From Janibacter sp. HTCC2649 (GTDB taxonomy: Bacteria; Actinomycetota; Actinomycetes; Actinomycetales; Dermatophilaceae), in NCBI RefSeq assembly GCF_000152705.1, contig NZ_CH672413.1, positions 372,001-436,000 of the forward strand: a stretch of DNA of 64,000 nucleotides. The letters run 5' to 3'. This document shows, in pieces, positions 52,624 through 61,317 of this stretch (within the stretch, counting starts at the first letter, position 1; each line of letters opens with the position of its first letter). The position numbers were made by a program, and so were the translations under genes. A model generated the notes under the pieces. The model worked only from the letters and a program-made list of their open reading frames with translations, searched no databases and was not told the origin of the DNA.

Positions 52624-53546
52624 GTGTCACCGTCGCTACGGTCCGTGGGTCCGGTGCCAGGAGCCGCGGGTGGTGACGATGCGAGGGGCGGGAGGCGGCG
52701 CCATCCGGATGTTCGGCGGAAGCGACGGTGGTGCAGGGCTGGCGGCTGAGCCAGGTGGACAGTCGCGTCGGCGCGGACCCGGGGCGGCAGGGTTGCGAGC
52801 ATGGGTGTCGCCTCCTCGGGCCCGAGCGCCTTCAACAACCGTGCTGCTGTGAGGGGGTGGCTTCGGTGCACTGCCGTCGCGGCCCGTTCCGGGTCGATCG
52901 CTCGGAGGAGCCCAGCCGCATTGCCGGTGCTCAGGCGGGCCAGCAACTCGGCCAGGTCACCGGCGTCGAGCTGGCGGTAACCAGCCGTCTCCGTCGCGAG
53001 CTGGACCGTGTGTGCCCGAGGGGAGGTGAGGTGCAGGTCCTGCCAGTCGACTGCCGGGTGCGAGTGGTGACGAACGAAGCTGCCCAGTCCGAGACGGGGC
53101 AGGATCGCCATCAGGCCGAGCCGGACGGCGGCGACCTCGGGGCTGCCGTCGTCGCGTTCCACCAGGACGACCTCGGCCACCCGCGAGAGCCGTTGCCCCT
53201 GAAGGTCGACGACCTGCGTGTCCAGGACATCGCGACGCAACAGGATCTCTGCCGGAGCGAGGTCGGGAGGGCCGGGTTCGGGTGCACCACACGGGGGAGC
53301 GTTCGTGAGGACGATCGCGTCGTCCGTGACGTTGTGGACGGCGCTCCACGGCACCATCAAGGACGTGTGGCGGTCGGGGCGCACGAGGAGCCGTTCCAGG
53401 TCGGGGTGTGGCATGCCGAGGTGGATGGAGACGTCCTCGAGTCGACCCACCTCCGCCCCGTCGTGGGTGCGCACGGGTCGGCCCAGCAGGTCCGTCAGGG
53501 TTCCGAAGCGGCCCGTGGGCACGGAGCCGGTCCGGCGCGGTGACAT
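52620..53546 (-). CDS. PRC-barrel / MgtE N-terminal-domain protein
   Basis: A 308-residue soluble protein. Residues about 15-75 and 85-165 look like PRC-barrel-type beta domains (LLGRPVRTHDGAEVGRLEDVSIH, then VVDLQGQRLSRVAEVVLVERDDG). Residues about 185-265 match the MgtE intracellular N domain, a helical repeat that acts as a magnesium sensor in MgtE (LDAGDLAELLARLSTGNAAGLLRAIDPERAATAV). No membrane channel domain is present, so it probably regulates the adjacent transporter. ATG 53546 is preferred: it lies 36 nt from a DosR-like box and 7 nt from GACGAT. ATG 53555 is the alternative. Confidence 0.8.
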   Translation of the reverse strand: MSPRRTGSVPTGRFGTLTDLLGRPVRTHDGAEVGRLEDVSIHLGMPHPDLERLLVRPDRHTSLMVPWSAVHNVTDDAIVLTNAPPCGAPEPGPPDLAPAEILLRRDVLDTQVVDLQGQRLSRVAEVVLVERDDGSPEVAAVRLGLMAILPRLGLGSFVRHHSHPAVDWQDLHLTSPRAHTVQLATETAGYRQLDAGDLAELLARLSTGNAAGLLRAIDPERAATAVHRSHPLTAARLLKALGPEEATPMLATLPPRVRADATVHLAQPPALHHRRFRRTSGWRRLPPLASSPPAAPGTGPTDRSDGDT

Positions 53547-53582
53547 GTCGTCCATCGTCGACCGGAACGGTGCTGCAGCACA

Positions 53583-53596
53583 GGGGCCAAGGTCCT
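53583..53596 (-). promoter_or_regulatory. DosR/DevR-like box upstream of the PRC/MgtE-N-NRMT operon
   Basis: On the minus strand AGGACCTTGGCCCC; it differs from the ideal GGGAC-N4-GNCCC pattern at its first base. Its edge is 36 nt from ATG 53546, matching the spacing at three other genes of the island. Three tandem AGGTC copies follow to 53634. Confidence 0.45.
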
Positions 53597-53632
53597 GACG
53601 TCAGGGCCCGAGTCCAGCCAGGTCAGGTCAGG

Positions 53633-56353
53633 TCAACGCGTGTCGCTGAGACTGGTGCCTTCGGCCAGCACCGCGGCCCGCCCAACCTCGAGACGCGCCA
53701 CGGGCACCCGAGGCGGTGAGCAGGACACGTAGTCGAGGCCGCAGTCCACGAAGAAGGCGATCGAATCCGGGTCGCCAGCCTGCTCACCGCAGGCGCCCAG
53801 TTCCAGGTCCGGGCGGGTCCTGCGTCCGCGTTCCACCGCGATCCGGATGAGCTCGCCCACGCCGCGAGGATCCAGGGTCGTGAACGGGTCCTTCGGGAGT
53901 ATGCCGTCGCTCAGGTAGGTCGAGAGGAAGCCGGTTTCGGCGTCGTCTCGAGACATGCCCCAGGTCGTCTGGGTGAGGTCGTTCGTGCCGAACGAGAAGA
54001 ACTCCGCGACGGTCGCCAGGTCATCAGCGCACAGGGCTGCGCGTGGCAACTCGATCATCACGCCCACCGGAGGCGTTGGGAGGTCGGATCCGAGCGCCAA
54101 CACCGTTGCCACGGCCACCTCGACGATGCGGCTGCGGGCGGACACCAGCTCGGCGACGTCGCTGACCAGCGGGACCATGATCTCGGGGCGTGGGTTGCCT
54201 CCGGCGGCGTCCAGCTGGTGGGCTGCGGTGACGAGTGCACGAACATGGACGTCGACGAGCTCGGGGTGCACGGTGAGCAGACGCACCCCGCGCAGCCCGA
54301 GCATCGGATTGGACTCTCGCCACCGACGAGTGGCGTCCAGACGAGTGCGCAGGACGTCGGACACCGGCTTGCCCGCACCCTCGAGGAGGGCTACGGCCAC
54401 CGCCAGGCCTTCCGGATCCGGAAGGAACTCGTGCAGCGGCGGATCGAGCAGCCGCACCACGACCGGCAGTCCGTCCATGACACGCAGCAGGCCCGTGAAC
54501 TCCTGAACCGCGAGCTGCTCCATCCGCGCCAACGCATCCTGCGCGCCGATCCCGAGGATCACGTTCTCGACCAGGGCGCGGCGGGAGCCGAGGAGCATGT
54601 GTTCGGTGCGGCACAGGCCGATTCCCGTGGCGCCCGCAGCCCGGGCAGCGGCTGCCTCGTCGGCCGTCTCCGCGTTGGTGCGCACCTTCACCGTGGCGCG
54701 CTGGTCGGCGTGCTGCAGGATCCTGCGCACGGCAGCCAGGACGCGTTGGTCGGCGCCGTTCCCCGGACCCTCCGGGTCCGAGGCATCCTCGACCGTCATG
54801 AGGCCGCCTGCGACCGGCCCCGGACGGACGGCGAGGGAACCGGCATACACCGTTCCTGTCGTGCCGTCGACGGAGACGACGTCGCCCGTTCGCAGAACGT
54901 CGCCCGCTGCAGTGACGGCTTGCCCTGCGAGCTCGTCGACGACGAGCCCGGCGACTCCGGTGACGCAGGTGCGCCCAAAGCCCCTGGCCACGACGGCGGC
55001 GTGCGACGCGAGGCCGCCCCTTGCGGTGACGACGGCCACCGAGGCGAGGATGCCGTCGAGATCCTCTGCGCTGGTCTCGGTGCGCACGAGGACGACATCG
55101 TCGCCGGCAGCGCGCCGGGCGACTGCGGTGTGCGGGTCGAACACGATGCTCCCGACTCCGGCGCCTGGGCTGGCCGGGAGTCCGGTCATGAGTGGCCTGG
55201 CTCCGCCCGGGACCTCGAACGTGTCGTGAAGGAGAAGCTCGAGCTGTCGACCACCGACCCGGACGAGGGCCTCGTCCTCGGACACCAAACCCTCCTCGGC
55301 CATGTCGGCGGCGATGACGAACGCGGCAGCAGGGCTGCGTTTGCCCACTCGGGTCTGGAGGACGTAAAGGGTGCCGTCCTGGACGGTGAACTCCACGTCG
55401 CACAGGTCTCGGTAGTGCTTCTCGAGGGTGGAGATGTGGGAGAGCAACTCGTGATGGGCGCCGGGTTCACGTCCTGCCATGTGGGCGAGGGACAGGGTGG
55501 CCTGGCTGCCGCTCACGACGTCCTCACCCTGAGCCTCTGGCAGATAGTCGCCATAGGGTTCGGGATCTCCGGTGGCGGGGTTGCGACTGAAGCACACGCC
55601 CGAGCCGGAGTGGGGCCCGCTGTTGCCATAGACCATCTGCATGACGGTGACGGCCGTCCCGAGGTCGCCGGAAATACCTTCGTGCCGCCTATACACCTGC
55701 GCCCTGATGCTGTTCCACGAACTGAACACGGCGTCGATGGAGCTGGTCAGTTGTTCCCACGGGTCCTGGGGCAGGTCCAGCCCCGTTGTTGCGACGAGAG
55801 CCCGGCGGTGGGCAGCCACCAGCGAGCGCAGGCCAGCGACGTCCAGCTCGGCGGTCGCGGAGACACCCTGCTCGGCGAGCACCCCGGCGCGCACGGCGTC
55901 GATGGACGTTGATGGCACACCCAGTACGGTGCGGCCGTACATCTCGACGAGTCGCCGGTAGCAGTCCCACACGAACCTCGGGTCCTGCCGCAGCACCATT
56001 CGCTCCACCAGCGCATCGGTCAACCCGACGTCGAGCACGGTCTCCATCATCCCGGGCATCGAGAACTTGGCACCCGAGCGAACGGAGACGAGCAGGGGTC
56101 GGTCACCCTCCCCGAAGGCTCGACCGGTCGAACGCTCGAGGTCGGTGAGCGCCTTGCGGACCTGGTCGTCCAGTCCGGGCGGACGATGCCCGTCCTTCAG
56201 GTAGCGGCGACAGGCCTCGGTCGTGAGGGTGAAGCCCGGGGGGACGGGCAACCCGAGCCGGGTCATCTCGGCGAGGTTGGCCCCCTTGCCGCCGAGAAGA
56301 TCGGTCATCCCACGTTCTCCATGGGCGAAAGGGACGAGGAGTGACACATTCAT
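53633..56353 (-). CDS. ppdK: Pyruvate, phosphate dikinase
   Basis: A 906-residue three-domain enzyme that interconverts pyruvate, ATP and phosphate with PEP, AMP and pyrophosphate. The N-terminal ATP-grasp domain has GGKGANLAEMTRLGLPVPPGFT and SVRSGAKFSMPGMMETVLDVG. The phosphohistidine domain has TARGGLASHAAVVARGFGRTCV (catalytic His). The C-terminal PEP barrel has GLCRTEHMLL, FFSFGTNDLTQTTWGMSRDD and the catalytic Cys in VSCSPPRVPVARL. ATG 56353 fits the family N-terminus and places a DosR-like box 35 nt upstream; no Shine-Dalgarno is visible. It may run glycolysis reversibly with pyrophosphate under energy limitation. Confidence 0.94.
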   Translation of the reverse strand: MNVSLLVPFAHGERGMTDLLGGKGANLAEMTRLGLPVPPGFTLTTEACRRYLKDGHRPPGLDDQVRKALTDLERSTGRAFGEGDRPLLVSVRSGAKFSMPGMMETVLDVGLTDALVERMVLRQDPRFVWDCYRRLVEMYGRTVLGVPSTSIDAVRAGVLAEQGVSATAELDVAGLRSLVAAHRRALVATTGLDLPQDPWEQLTSSIDAVFSSWNSIRAQVYRRHEGISGDLGTAVTVMQMVYGNSGPHSGSGVCFSRNPATGDPEPYGDYLPEAQGEDVVSGSQATLSLAHMAGREPGAHHELLSHISTLEKHYRDLCDVEFTVQDGTLYVLQTRVGKRSPAAAFVIAADMAEEGLVSEDEALVRVGGRQLELLLHDTFEVPGGARPLMTGLPASPGAGVGSIVFDPHTAVARRAAGDDVVLVRTETSAEDLDGILASVAVVTARGGLASHAAVVARGFGRTCVTGVAGLVVDELAGQAVTAAGDVLRTGDVVSVDGTTGTVYAGSLAVRPGPVAGGLMTVEDASDPEGPGNGADQRVLAAVRRILQHADQRATVKVRTNAETADEAAAARAAGATGIGLCRTEHMLLGSRRALVENVILGIGAQDALARMEQLAVQEFTGLLRVMDGLPVVVRLLDPPLHEFLPDPEGLAVAVALLEGAGKPVSDVLRTRLDATRRWRESNPMLGLRGVRLLTVHPELVDVHVRALVTAAHQLDAAGGNPRPEIMVPLVSDVAELVSARSRIVEVAVATVLALGSDLPTPPVGVMIELPRAALCADDLATVAEFFSFGTNDLTQTTWGMSRDDAETGFLSTYLSDGILPKDPFTTLDPRGVGELIRIAVERGRRTRPDLELGACGEQAGDPDSIAFFVDCGLDYVSCSPPRVPVARLEVGRAAVLAEGTSLSDTR

Positions 56354-56388
56354 GTCGCGATCGTCGCGCGCGGATGACGGAGCGGACA

Positions 56389-56402
56389 GGGACTTTGGGC
56401 CC
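56389..56402. promoter_or_regulatory. DosR/DevR-like box upstream of ppdK
   Basis: GGGACTTTGGGCCC on the plus strand matches the core of the mycobacterial DosR box (GGGACTWWAGTCCC) at 12 of 14 positions. It lies 35 nt upstream of ATG 56353 on the minus strand, overlapping the expected -35 region. Confidence 0.65.
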
Positions 56403-56453
56403 GCGCTGTGCGCCACCGTCCGGGACCGGGCGAGGTCAACTCCTCCTCATGTG

Positions 56454-56467
56454 GGGACCAAGGACCC
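56454..56467. promoter_or_regulatory. DosR/DevR-like box upstream of the universal stress gene
   Basis: GGGACCAAGGACCC, an imperfect palindrome of the same 14-bp form, stands 36 nt upstream of ATG 56504. GATGCT, 7 nt before that ATG, could be the -10 element. Together with the box at 56389 it makes the ppdK/usp divergent region doubly occupied. Confidence 0.6.
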
Positions 56468-56503
56468 ATCCCTGATCCCCGAGTGAGGGTGATGCTCGGT
56501 GGC

Positions 56504-57436
56504 ATGGAGACAACCAGGGAGAGCGAGAGGGGGCCAGTCATGGTCGCCAACACGGGCCAATACACGGTGGTCGTCGGGTGTGACGGCTCCTGGGACAGTT
56601 TTCGGGCGGTGGACCTGGCGGCCCGCGAAGCCCTTGGTCATGGCTGCCGCCTGACGGTGCTCGTCGTGCCGCGCGATGACCCGCCGGGCAGCGACGAGCC
56701 CCTGTCCGGGTACTCGGCGGCCGAGGACCGAGGACGGTCCCGGGCTCAGGTGACTGCCCACCTTGCGCGGGAACGTGCACTGGCGGCGGCCCCGGACCTG
56801 GGCGTGGACATCGTGGTGGATGCGGTCGACGGCCCCGCAGTGGAGGCGCTCGCCCAACGAGCCATGATGCTCGTCCTCGGTGGACGGGGACGCGGTGGCC
56901 AACGAGCGCTGTCCCTCAGTTCGCCCAGTGACGAGTTGGTGCGACACCTCCGGGTACCGATCCTGATCCCGGGGGTGCGGTCTCCCGTGCCGTCCACCGT
57001 TCCGCACGCGCCCCACGTCGTCGTGGGGGTGGACGGGCGTGGTGGAGAGGAAGAGCTGATCAGCATCGCCGCGGTCGAGGCAGCGGCTCGCGGCTGCTGT
57101 CTGGTGATCGTGCGCGTGGTCCGTCCGGACCCCGCGGGCGGCGGCCTGGCTCGTCCGCACATCTGGGACGAGACCTGGATGGCGGTGCACCAGGCAGATA
57201 CGGCTGCGTCCGTGTCGTGTCGAGTGGTGGTGACGGTTGGCGACCCAGTGACGGCGCTCACCGACGAGTGCGGACCCGAGGACCTGCTCGTTGTGGGCAC
57301 ACGTGGTCAGGGGCGCCTGGCCGGACTGGTGCCGGGGTCCGTGGCCCGCGGTGTCCTTGACGTCGGCACCCGCGATGTCATGGTCGTGCCACCGGCCGCC
57401 CGTGACATCGCCACCCGACATCCATCGGTGCAGTGA
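56504..57436 (+). CDS. Tandem universal stress protein
   Basis: A 310-residue protein of two UspA domains (about residues 17-165 and 175-302). The second carries the nucleotide-binding-like GTRGQGRLAGLVPGSVARGVL motif (GxxGxGx9GSVA); the first has a degenerate GGRGRGGQRALSLSSPSDELV. Tandem Usps are frequent members of dormancy regulons. ATG 56504 fits the box spacing; ATG 56540, with GAGAGGGGG upstream, is a plausible alternative. It overlaps sulP by 4 bp (GTGA). Confidence 0.87.
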   Translation: METTRESERGPVMVANTGQYTVVVGCDGSWDSFRAVDLAAREALGHGCRLTVLVVPRDDPPGSDEPLSGYSAAEDRGRSRAQVTAHLARERALAAAPDLGVDIVVDAVDGPAVEALAQRAMMLVLGGRGRGGQRALSLSSPSDELVRHLRVPILIPGVRSPVPSTVPHAPHVVVGVDGRGGEEELISIAAVEAAARGCCLVIVRVVRPDPAGGGLARPHIWDETWMAVHQADTAASVSCRVVVTVGDPVTALTDECGPEDLLVVGTRGQGRLAGLVPGSVARGVLDVGTRDVMVVPPAARDIATRHPSVQ

Positions 57437-59148
57437 ACCGCCCCTGGACGACCGGCAACCTGCTCCACCTGCGTCGGTACGACCGGGCGTGGCTGCGAGG
57501 TGACGTCGTCGCGGGACTGACGGTCGCGGCATACCTTGTCCCCCAGGTCATGGCGTATGCCGAGATCGCCGGTCTGCCCGCCACCGCGGGATTGTGGGCG
57601 GCCGTTGCGGCGCTTCTCGTCTACGCCGTCCTGGGTTCGTCCCCGCAGTTGTCCATCGGTCCGGAGTCCACGACGGCGCTCATGACGGCGGTGGCGCTGG
57701 GCGGTCTGGCGGCAGGCGACCCCGCAAGGTACGCCGTGTATGCCGCCAGCCTCGCCATCGTCGTCGGTGTCCTCTGCATCGTGGCCGGGGTGGCTCGGTT
57801 GGGTTTCGTTGCCGAACTTCTGTCGCGACCGGTCCTCGTGGGATACATGTGCGGGATCGCGGCCCTCATGGTCGTGAGCCAGCTGGGCCACCTCACGGGG
57901 CTGACCGTGAAGGATGGCTCGGCGGCGGCTGAGGTCACGCAGGTGGCCCGACATCTCGGTGAGCTGCACGCACCCACCGTCATCCTCGGGTTGATCGTTC
58001 TCGCCCTGCTGTTGCTGCTCGCTTGGAAGCTGCCACGCCTTCCAGGACCGCTGCTCGCGCTGCTCCTCGCCTCAGCGGCGGTCATCGTCCTGGGTCTCAG
58101 GAGCCGCGGCGTGCTCGTCATCGGGCCGGTCGACTCGGGCCTCCCGGACGTCCGGGCGCCGCACCTCCATCCGACGGATCTCGCCCTTCTGGTGCCCGCC
58201 GCCGTGGGTGTGGCCCTCGTGGGGTTCACGGACACGATGCTGACGGCGCGAGCGTTCGCGAGTCGCCGTGGGGACCACATCGACAACAACCAGGAGCTCC
58301 TCGCGCTCGGAGTGGCGAACGTGGCCGCCGGTGTGGCACAGGGGTTTCCGGTGAGCAGCTCGGGCAGTCGCACTGCCCTCGGCGTTGCCGCCGGGAGCCG
58401 CAGCCAGGTGCATTCGCTCGTCACCGTCGTGGCCGTGCTGCTCGCCGTCACGCTGGGTTCGAGGGTCATCTCGGCCGTGCCGGTTGCGGCACTGGGCGCC
58501 GTGGTCGTGTATGCCGCGACCCGCCTCGTCGACGTCGCTGACCTTCGGCGGATGGCCCGGTTCAGGCGGACCGAGCTGCTTCTGAGCGTCGTCACGGCCG
58601 GGGGAGTCATGGCCCTCGGTCCGCTCACGGGGATCCTCGTCGCCGTCGGTCTGTCCGTCCTCGATCTTCTGCACAGGGTGGCACGACCCCATGACGGCAT
58701 CCTCGGCTTCGTGCCAGGACTTGCGGGCATGCATGACATGGACGACTACCCAATGGCGGAGCCCGTGGCTGGGCTCGTCGTGTACCGCTACGACTCGCCC
58801 CTGTTCTTCGCGAACGCCCAGGACTTCCTCCGGCGGGCGCTGGTCGCGGTCGACCGTTCGCACACACCGGTGCAGTGGTTCCTCCTCAATGCCGAGGCGA
58901 ACGTGACCATCGACATCACGGGACTCGATGCCCTCGTGAGGCTCGACGAAGAGCTGCAGCGCCGGGGGATCGTGCTGGCTCTGGCCCGGGTGAAGCACGA
59001 GCTGCGAGCCGACCTGGAACGAGGTGGGTTCCTCGAGCGAATCGGTGACGCACACGTGTTCATGACCTTGCCGACGGCTGTCGCGGCCTACGTCGGTTGG
59101 TACCAGCAACGGCATGGGCGGGCCCCCGAGGGAGCCGTCGGGTCCTGA
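57433..59148 (+). CDS. SulP-family anion transporter with STAS domain
   Basis: A 571-residue inner-membrane transporter. Residues about 20-425 carry the SulP membrane domain (VVAGLTVAAYLVPQVMAYAEIAGLPATAGLW and GSSPQLSIGPESTTALM). Residues about 450-560 are the cytoplasmic STAS domain (VYRYDSPLFFANAQDFLRR, then NVTIDITGLDAL). Substrates of the family include sulfate, bicarbonate and dicarboxylates; here the choice is open. GTG 57433 overlaps the Usp stop, so it shares the box-controlled transcript. The last 89 bp overlap the convergent ybhN-like gene. Confidence 0.92.
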   Translation: MNRPWTTGNLLHLRRYDRAWLRGDVVAGLTVAAYLVPQVMAYAEIAGLPATAGLWAAVAALLVYAVLGSSPQLSIGPESTTALMTAVALGGLAAGDPARYAVYAASLAIVVGVLCIVAGVARLGFVAELLSRPVLVGYMCGIAALMVVSQLGHLTGLTVKDGSAAAEVTQVARHLGELHAPTVILGLIVLALLLLLAWKLPRLPGPLLALLLASAAVIVLGLRSRGVLVIGPVDSGLPDVRAPHLHPTDLALLVPAAVGVALVGFTDTMLTARAFASRRGDHIDNNQELLALGVANVAAGVAQGFPVSSSGSRTALGVAAGSRSQVHSLVTVVAVLLAVTLGSRVISAVPVAALGAVVVYAATRLVDVADLRRMARFRRTELLLSVVTAGGVMALGPLTGILVAVGLSVLDLLHRVARPHDGILGFVPGLAGMHDMDDYPMAEPVAGLVVYRYDSPLFFANAQDFLRRALVAVDRSHTPVQWFLLNAEANVTIDITGLDALVRLDEELQRRGIVLALARVKHELRADLERGGFLERIGDAHVFMTLPTAVAAYVGWYQQRHGRAPEGAVGS

Positions 59149-60178
59149 GCCCGAGCCGTCGACCGAACCACCAGGCCAGCAGCAGTCCTCCGACGGGGAC
59201 CTCCATGCCGACGACGAAGATCCGATAGAGCAGAACTCCACCCGCGGCGGTTGCCTGGTCGACGCCCGAGGCAACCAGGAACCCGGTCATGCCGAGCTCG
59301 ACGATCCCCGTGGCTGCGGGCGAAATGACAGCGAGGGAGAGCACTCGCTCTGCGGCGAAGGTCGCGAAGACGATCACGAGGGGAGGCTGGGAGCCCAACA
59401 GGCGCAGGCACAACCACAGCAGAACGGCTTGGAGCGCGGCATACGCCGCCTTGCCGATGGTGAGCCGAGTGCAGGCGCCGGCGATGAGCTCGGCCACGGA
59501 ACGTTGCGCGGACACTGCCGTGGAGGCGTAGCTCGAGCCGCGCGGCCGCAACCGGTCAACTCGGTGCGTCACCCGATCGGCGAGCTGCCCGGCTCGCCGT
59601 GCCCATGACTCGGTGCGGAGAGCGGCGATCGTGAAGACCATGAGGCCCGCCAGGAGGCCGGACGCACCCAGCCCCGCGTCCCTCATGGCCCGGGAGGGCG
59701 AGCCGTCGAGCACGAGCCAGACCAGGGCGATTCCTGGGACAGCGAGCCGGGACAACACGTCCCAGATGTTCGTCACCAGTGCCCAGCGAAGGAACTCGGC
59801 CGTGCTGAAGCCCCACCTCCTGGCGGACAGGAGGTTGACCGCCGAGCCAACCGCGCCGCCGAGGGGGAGCACGTTCGACACCGCGCTGCCCGTGATGTTG
59901 AGGAAGAACGCCCGGCGGTGGTTCAGTCCGGGAAGGGCGGCTGACAGGGCGATGGTGTGCAGCCAGAGCCCGGCCAGCCAGACAGCCGCGAGAAGGACGG
60001 TCCCGGGAGTGGTCACAGTCGAGAGGACAGTGCCGATCTGATGCCAGCTCGCCCCAGCGACTCGCGGAAGGCCGAAGGCGAGCAGGCAGGCCGCGAGCGC
60101 GACGGCCAGGACCGCTTCACTCTGACGGCGCACGGTCGCCCACCGTGTGGGTGGAACCTCCAGGGTGGCCTCGTCCAT
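59060..60178 (-). CDS. YbhN / lysylphosphatidylglycerol synthase-type membrane protein
   Basis: A 372-residue integral membrane protein with about eight helices in the UPF0104/LPG-synthase membrane pattern (FFLNITGSAVSNVLPLGGAVGSAVNLLSARRWG; VISPAATGIVELGMTGFLVASGV). It has no C-terminal aminoacyl-transfer domain, so it may be a lipid flippase-like or regulatory protein. It is the third gene of the xfp-ackA operon, sharing one base with the ackA stop, and overlaps sulP tail-to-tail. Confidence 0.85.
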   Translation of the reverse strand: MDEATLEVPPTRWATVRRQSEAVLAVALAACLLAFGLPRVAGASWHQIGTVLSTVTTPGTVLLAAVWLAGLWLHTIALSAALPGLNHRRAFFLNITGSAVSNVLPLGGAVGSAVNLLSARRWGFSTAEFLRWALVTNIWDVLSRLAVPGIALVWLVLDGSPSRAMRDAGLGASGLLAGLMVFTIAALRTESWARRAGQLADRVTHRVDRLRPRGSSYASTAVSAQRSVAELIAGACTRLTIGKAAYAALQAVLLWLCLRLLGSQPPLVIVFATFAAERVLSLAVISPAATGIVELGMTGFLVASGVDQATAAGGVLLYRIFVVGMEVPVGGLLLAWWFGRRLGLRTRRLPRGPAHAVAGTNRRRPRQPSARS

Positions 60179-61317
60179 CAGGGGTCCATTGCGCTCGCTC
60201 GCAGCCCTGCACTCGCGCGTTCCAACACGCCCGCCGACGCTCGAACCATCTGCACTTCCTCGCGAGCGCGGACGACGTGGACCCGGCAGGGCGCCGATGC
60301 CTCGGCGATGTCGCGGTCGTACGTGTCGAGGTTGGCGTTGCGCTCCTCGTCGATGTGCACTCCGAGGTGACCCAGGCGGGCGGCAGTGGCGCCTCGGATC
60401 TGGGCGGAGTTCTCGCCGATACCGCCCGTGAACACCAGCGCATCCATCCCGCCCGCTGCCGCCGCCATGGCGCCGATGCTGAGGACGAGGCGGTGGACGA
60501 AGACCTCGACGGCCAGCTGGGCCCGATCAGGCTCGGGGCCCCGGCGGCACCGCGCCATGACCTCGCGCATGTCCGAGGTGCCGGCCAGCGCGAGCAACCC
60601 TGACTCGTGTTCGAGGGCTTCGAGGGCTCGTGCGCTCGACACGCCGTGGTGGACCTGGAGCCAGGGGATCAGTCCGGGATCGACCGACCCGGACCTGGTG
60701 CCCATGACGAGACCGTCCAGCGGCGTGAAACCCATGGTGGTCTCGACGCTCTGCCCGTCCACGGTGGCGGCGAGGGAGCATCCGGACCCGAGGTGTGCCA
60801 CGACGACGCGACCGTGCCGTTGCCCGAGGAGCTCAAGGGCTCGCCGGGAGGAGTAGGCGTGGGACAGGCCGTGGAAGCCGAACCGACGAACCCCCCAGGC
60901 CTCACGCCACTCGGCCGGAATGGCCAGGGTCGTGGCGGCAGGCCCAAGAGTGCTGTGAAAAGCGGTGTCGAATACGGCCACGTGGGGGACATCGGGCATC
61001 CCAGAGCCCAAGGTGTCGATGACCGAGAGAGCTCGCCGCTGGTGGTCGGGTGCGAGGTCCGAGAGCTCACGGAGAGCCAGCAGGACGTCGTCATCGATGA
61101 GCACTCCCTCGCGAAAACGGTTGCCGCCATGCACGATTCGATGGACCACGACCTCCGGTGGTGGAGATGCCGACACGGCGGACGTCACTGCGAATGACAG
61201 GTCGCCCTCGGCAACGGAGCCCCCTGCCGAGAGGTCCACCGACGACACCACACCCTCGCCCTCGAGCCAACGCAGCTTCACCGAGCTGCTGCCGACGTTG
61301 ACCGTGAGGACGGTCAT
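60178..61317 (-). CDS. ackA: Acetate kinase
   Basis: A 379-residue ASKHA-fold kinase. Motifs are the N-terminal [43 protein letters not shown] and [13 protein letters not shown]. It converts acetyl phosphate plus ADP to acetate plus ATP. ATG 61317 overlaps the xfp stop as ATGA. It is therefore directly coupled to phosphoketolase, which makes the acetyl phosphate: a short ATP-yielding bypass of glycolysis. Confidence 0.95.
   Translation of the reverse strand: MTVLTVNVGSSSVKLRWLEGEGVVSSVDLSAGGSVAEGDLSFAVTSAVSASPPPEVVVHRIVHGGNRFREGVLIDDDVLLALRELSDLAPDHQRRALSVIDTLGSGMPDVPHVAVFDTAFHSTLGPAATTLAIPAEWREAWGVRRFGFHGLSHAYSSRRALELLGQRHGRVVVAHLGSGCSLAATVDGQSVETTMGFTPLDGLVMGTRSGSVDPGLIPWLQVHHGVSSARALEALEHESGLLALAGTSDMREVMARCRRGPEPDRAQLAVEVFVHRLVLSIGAMAAAAGGMDALVFTGGIGENSAQIRGATAARLGHLGVHIDEERNANLDTYDRDIAEASAPCRVHVVRAREEVQMVRASAGVLERASAGLRASAMDP

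Noticed and set aside
53598-53613. Extra DosR-like box (GGGCCCGAGTCC) next to the one at 53583
   Set aside because: Symmetry is poor and its distance to the start codon does not fit the 35-36 nt spacing of the others.
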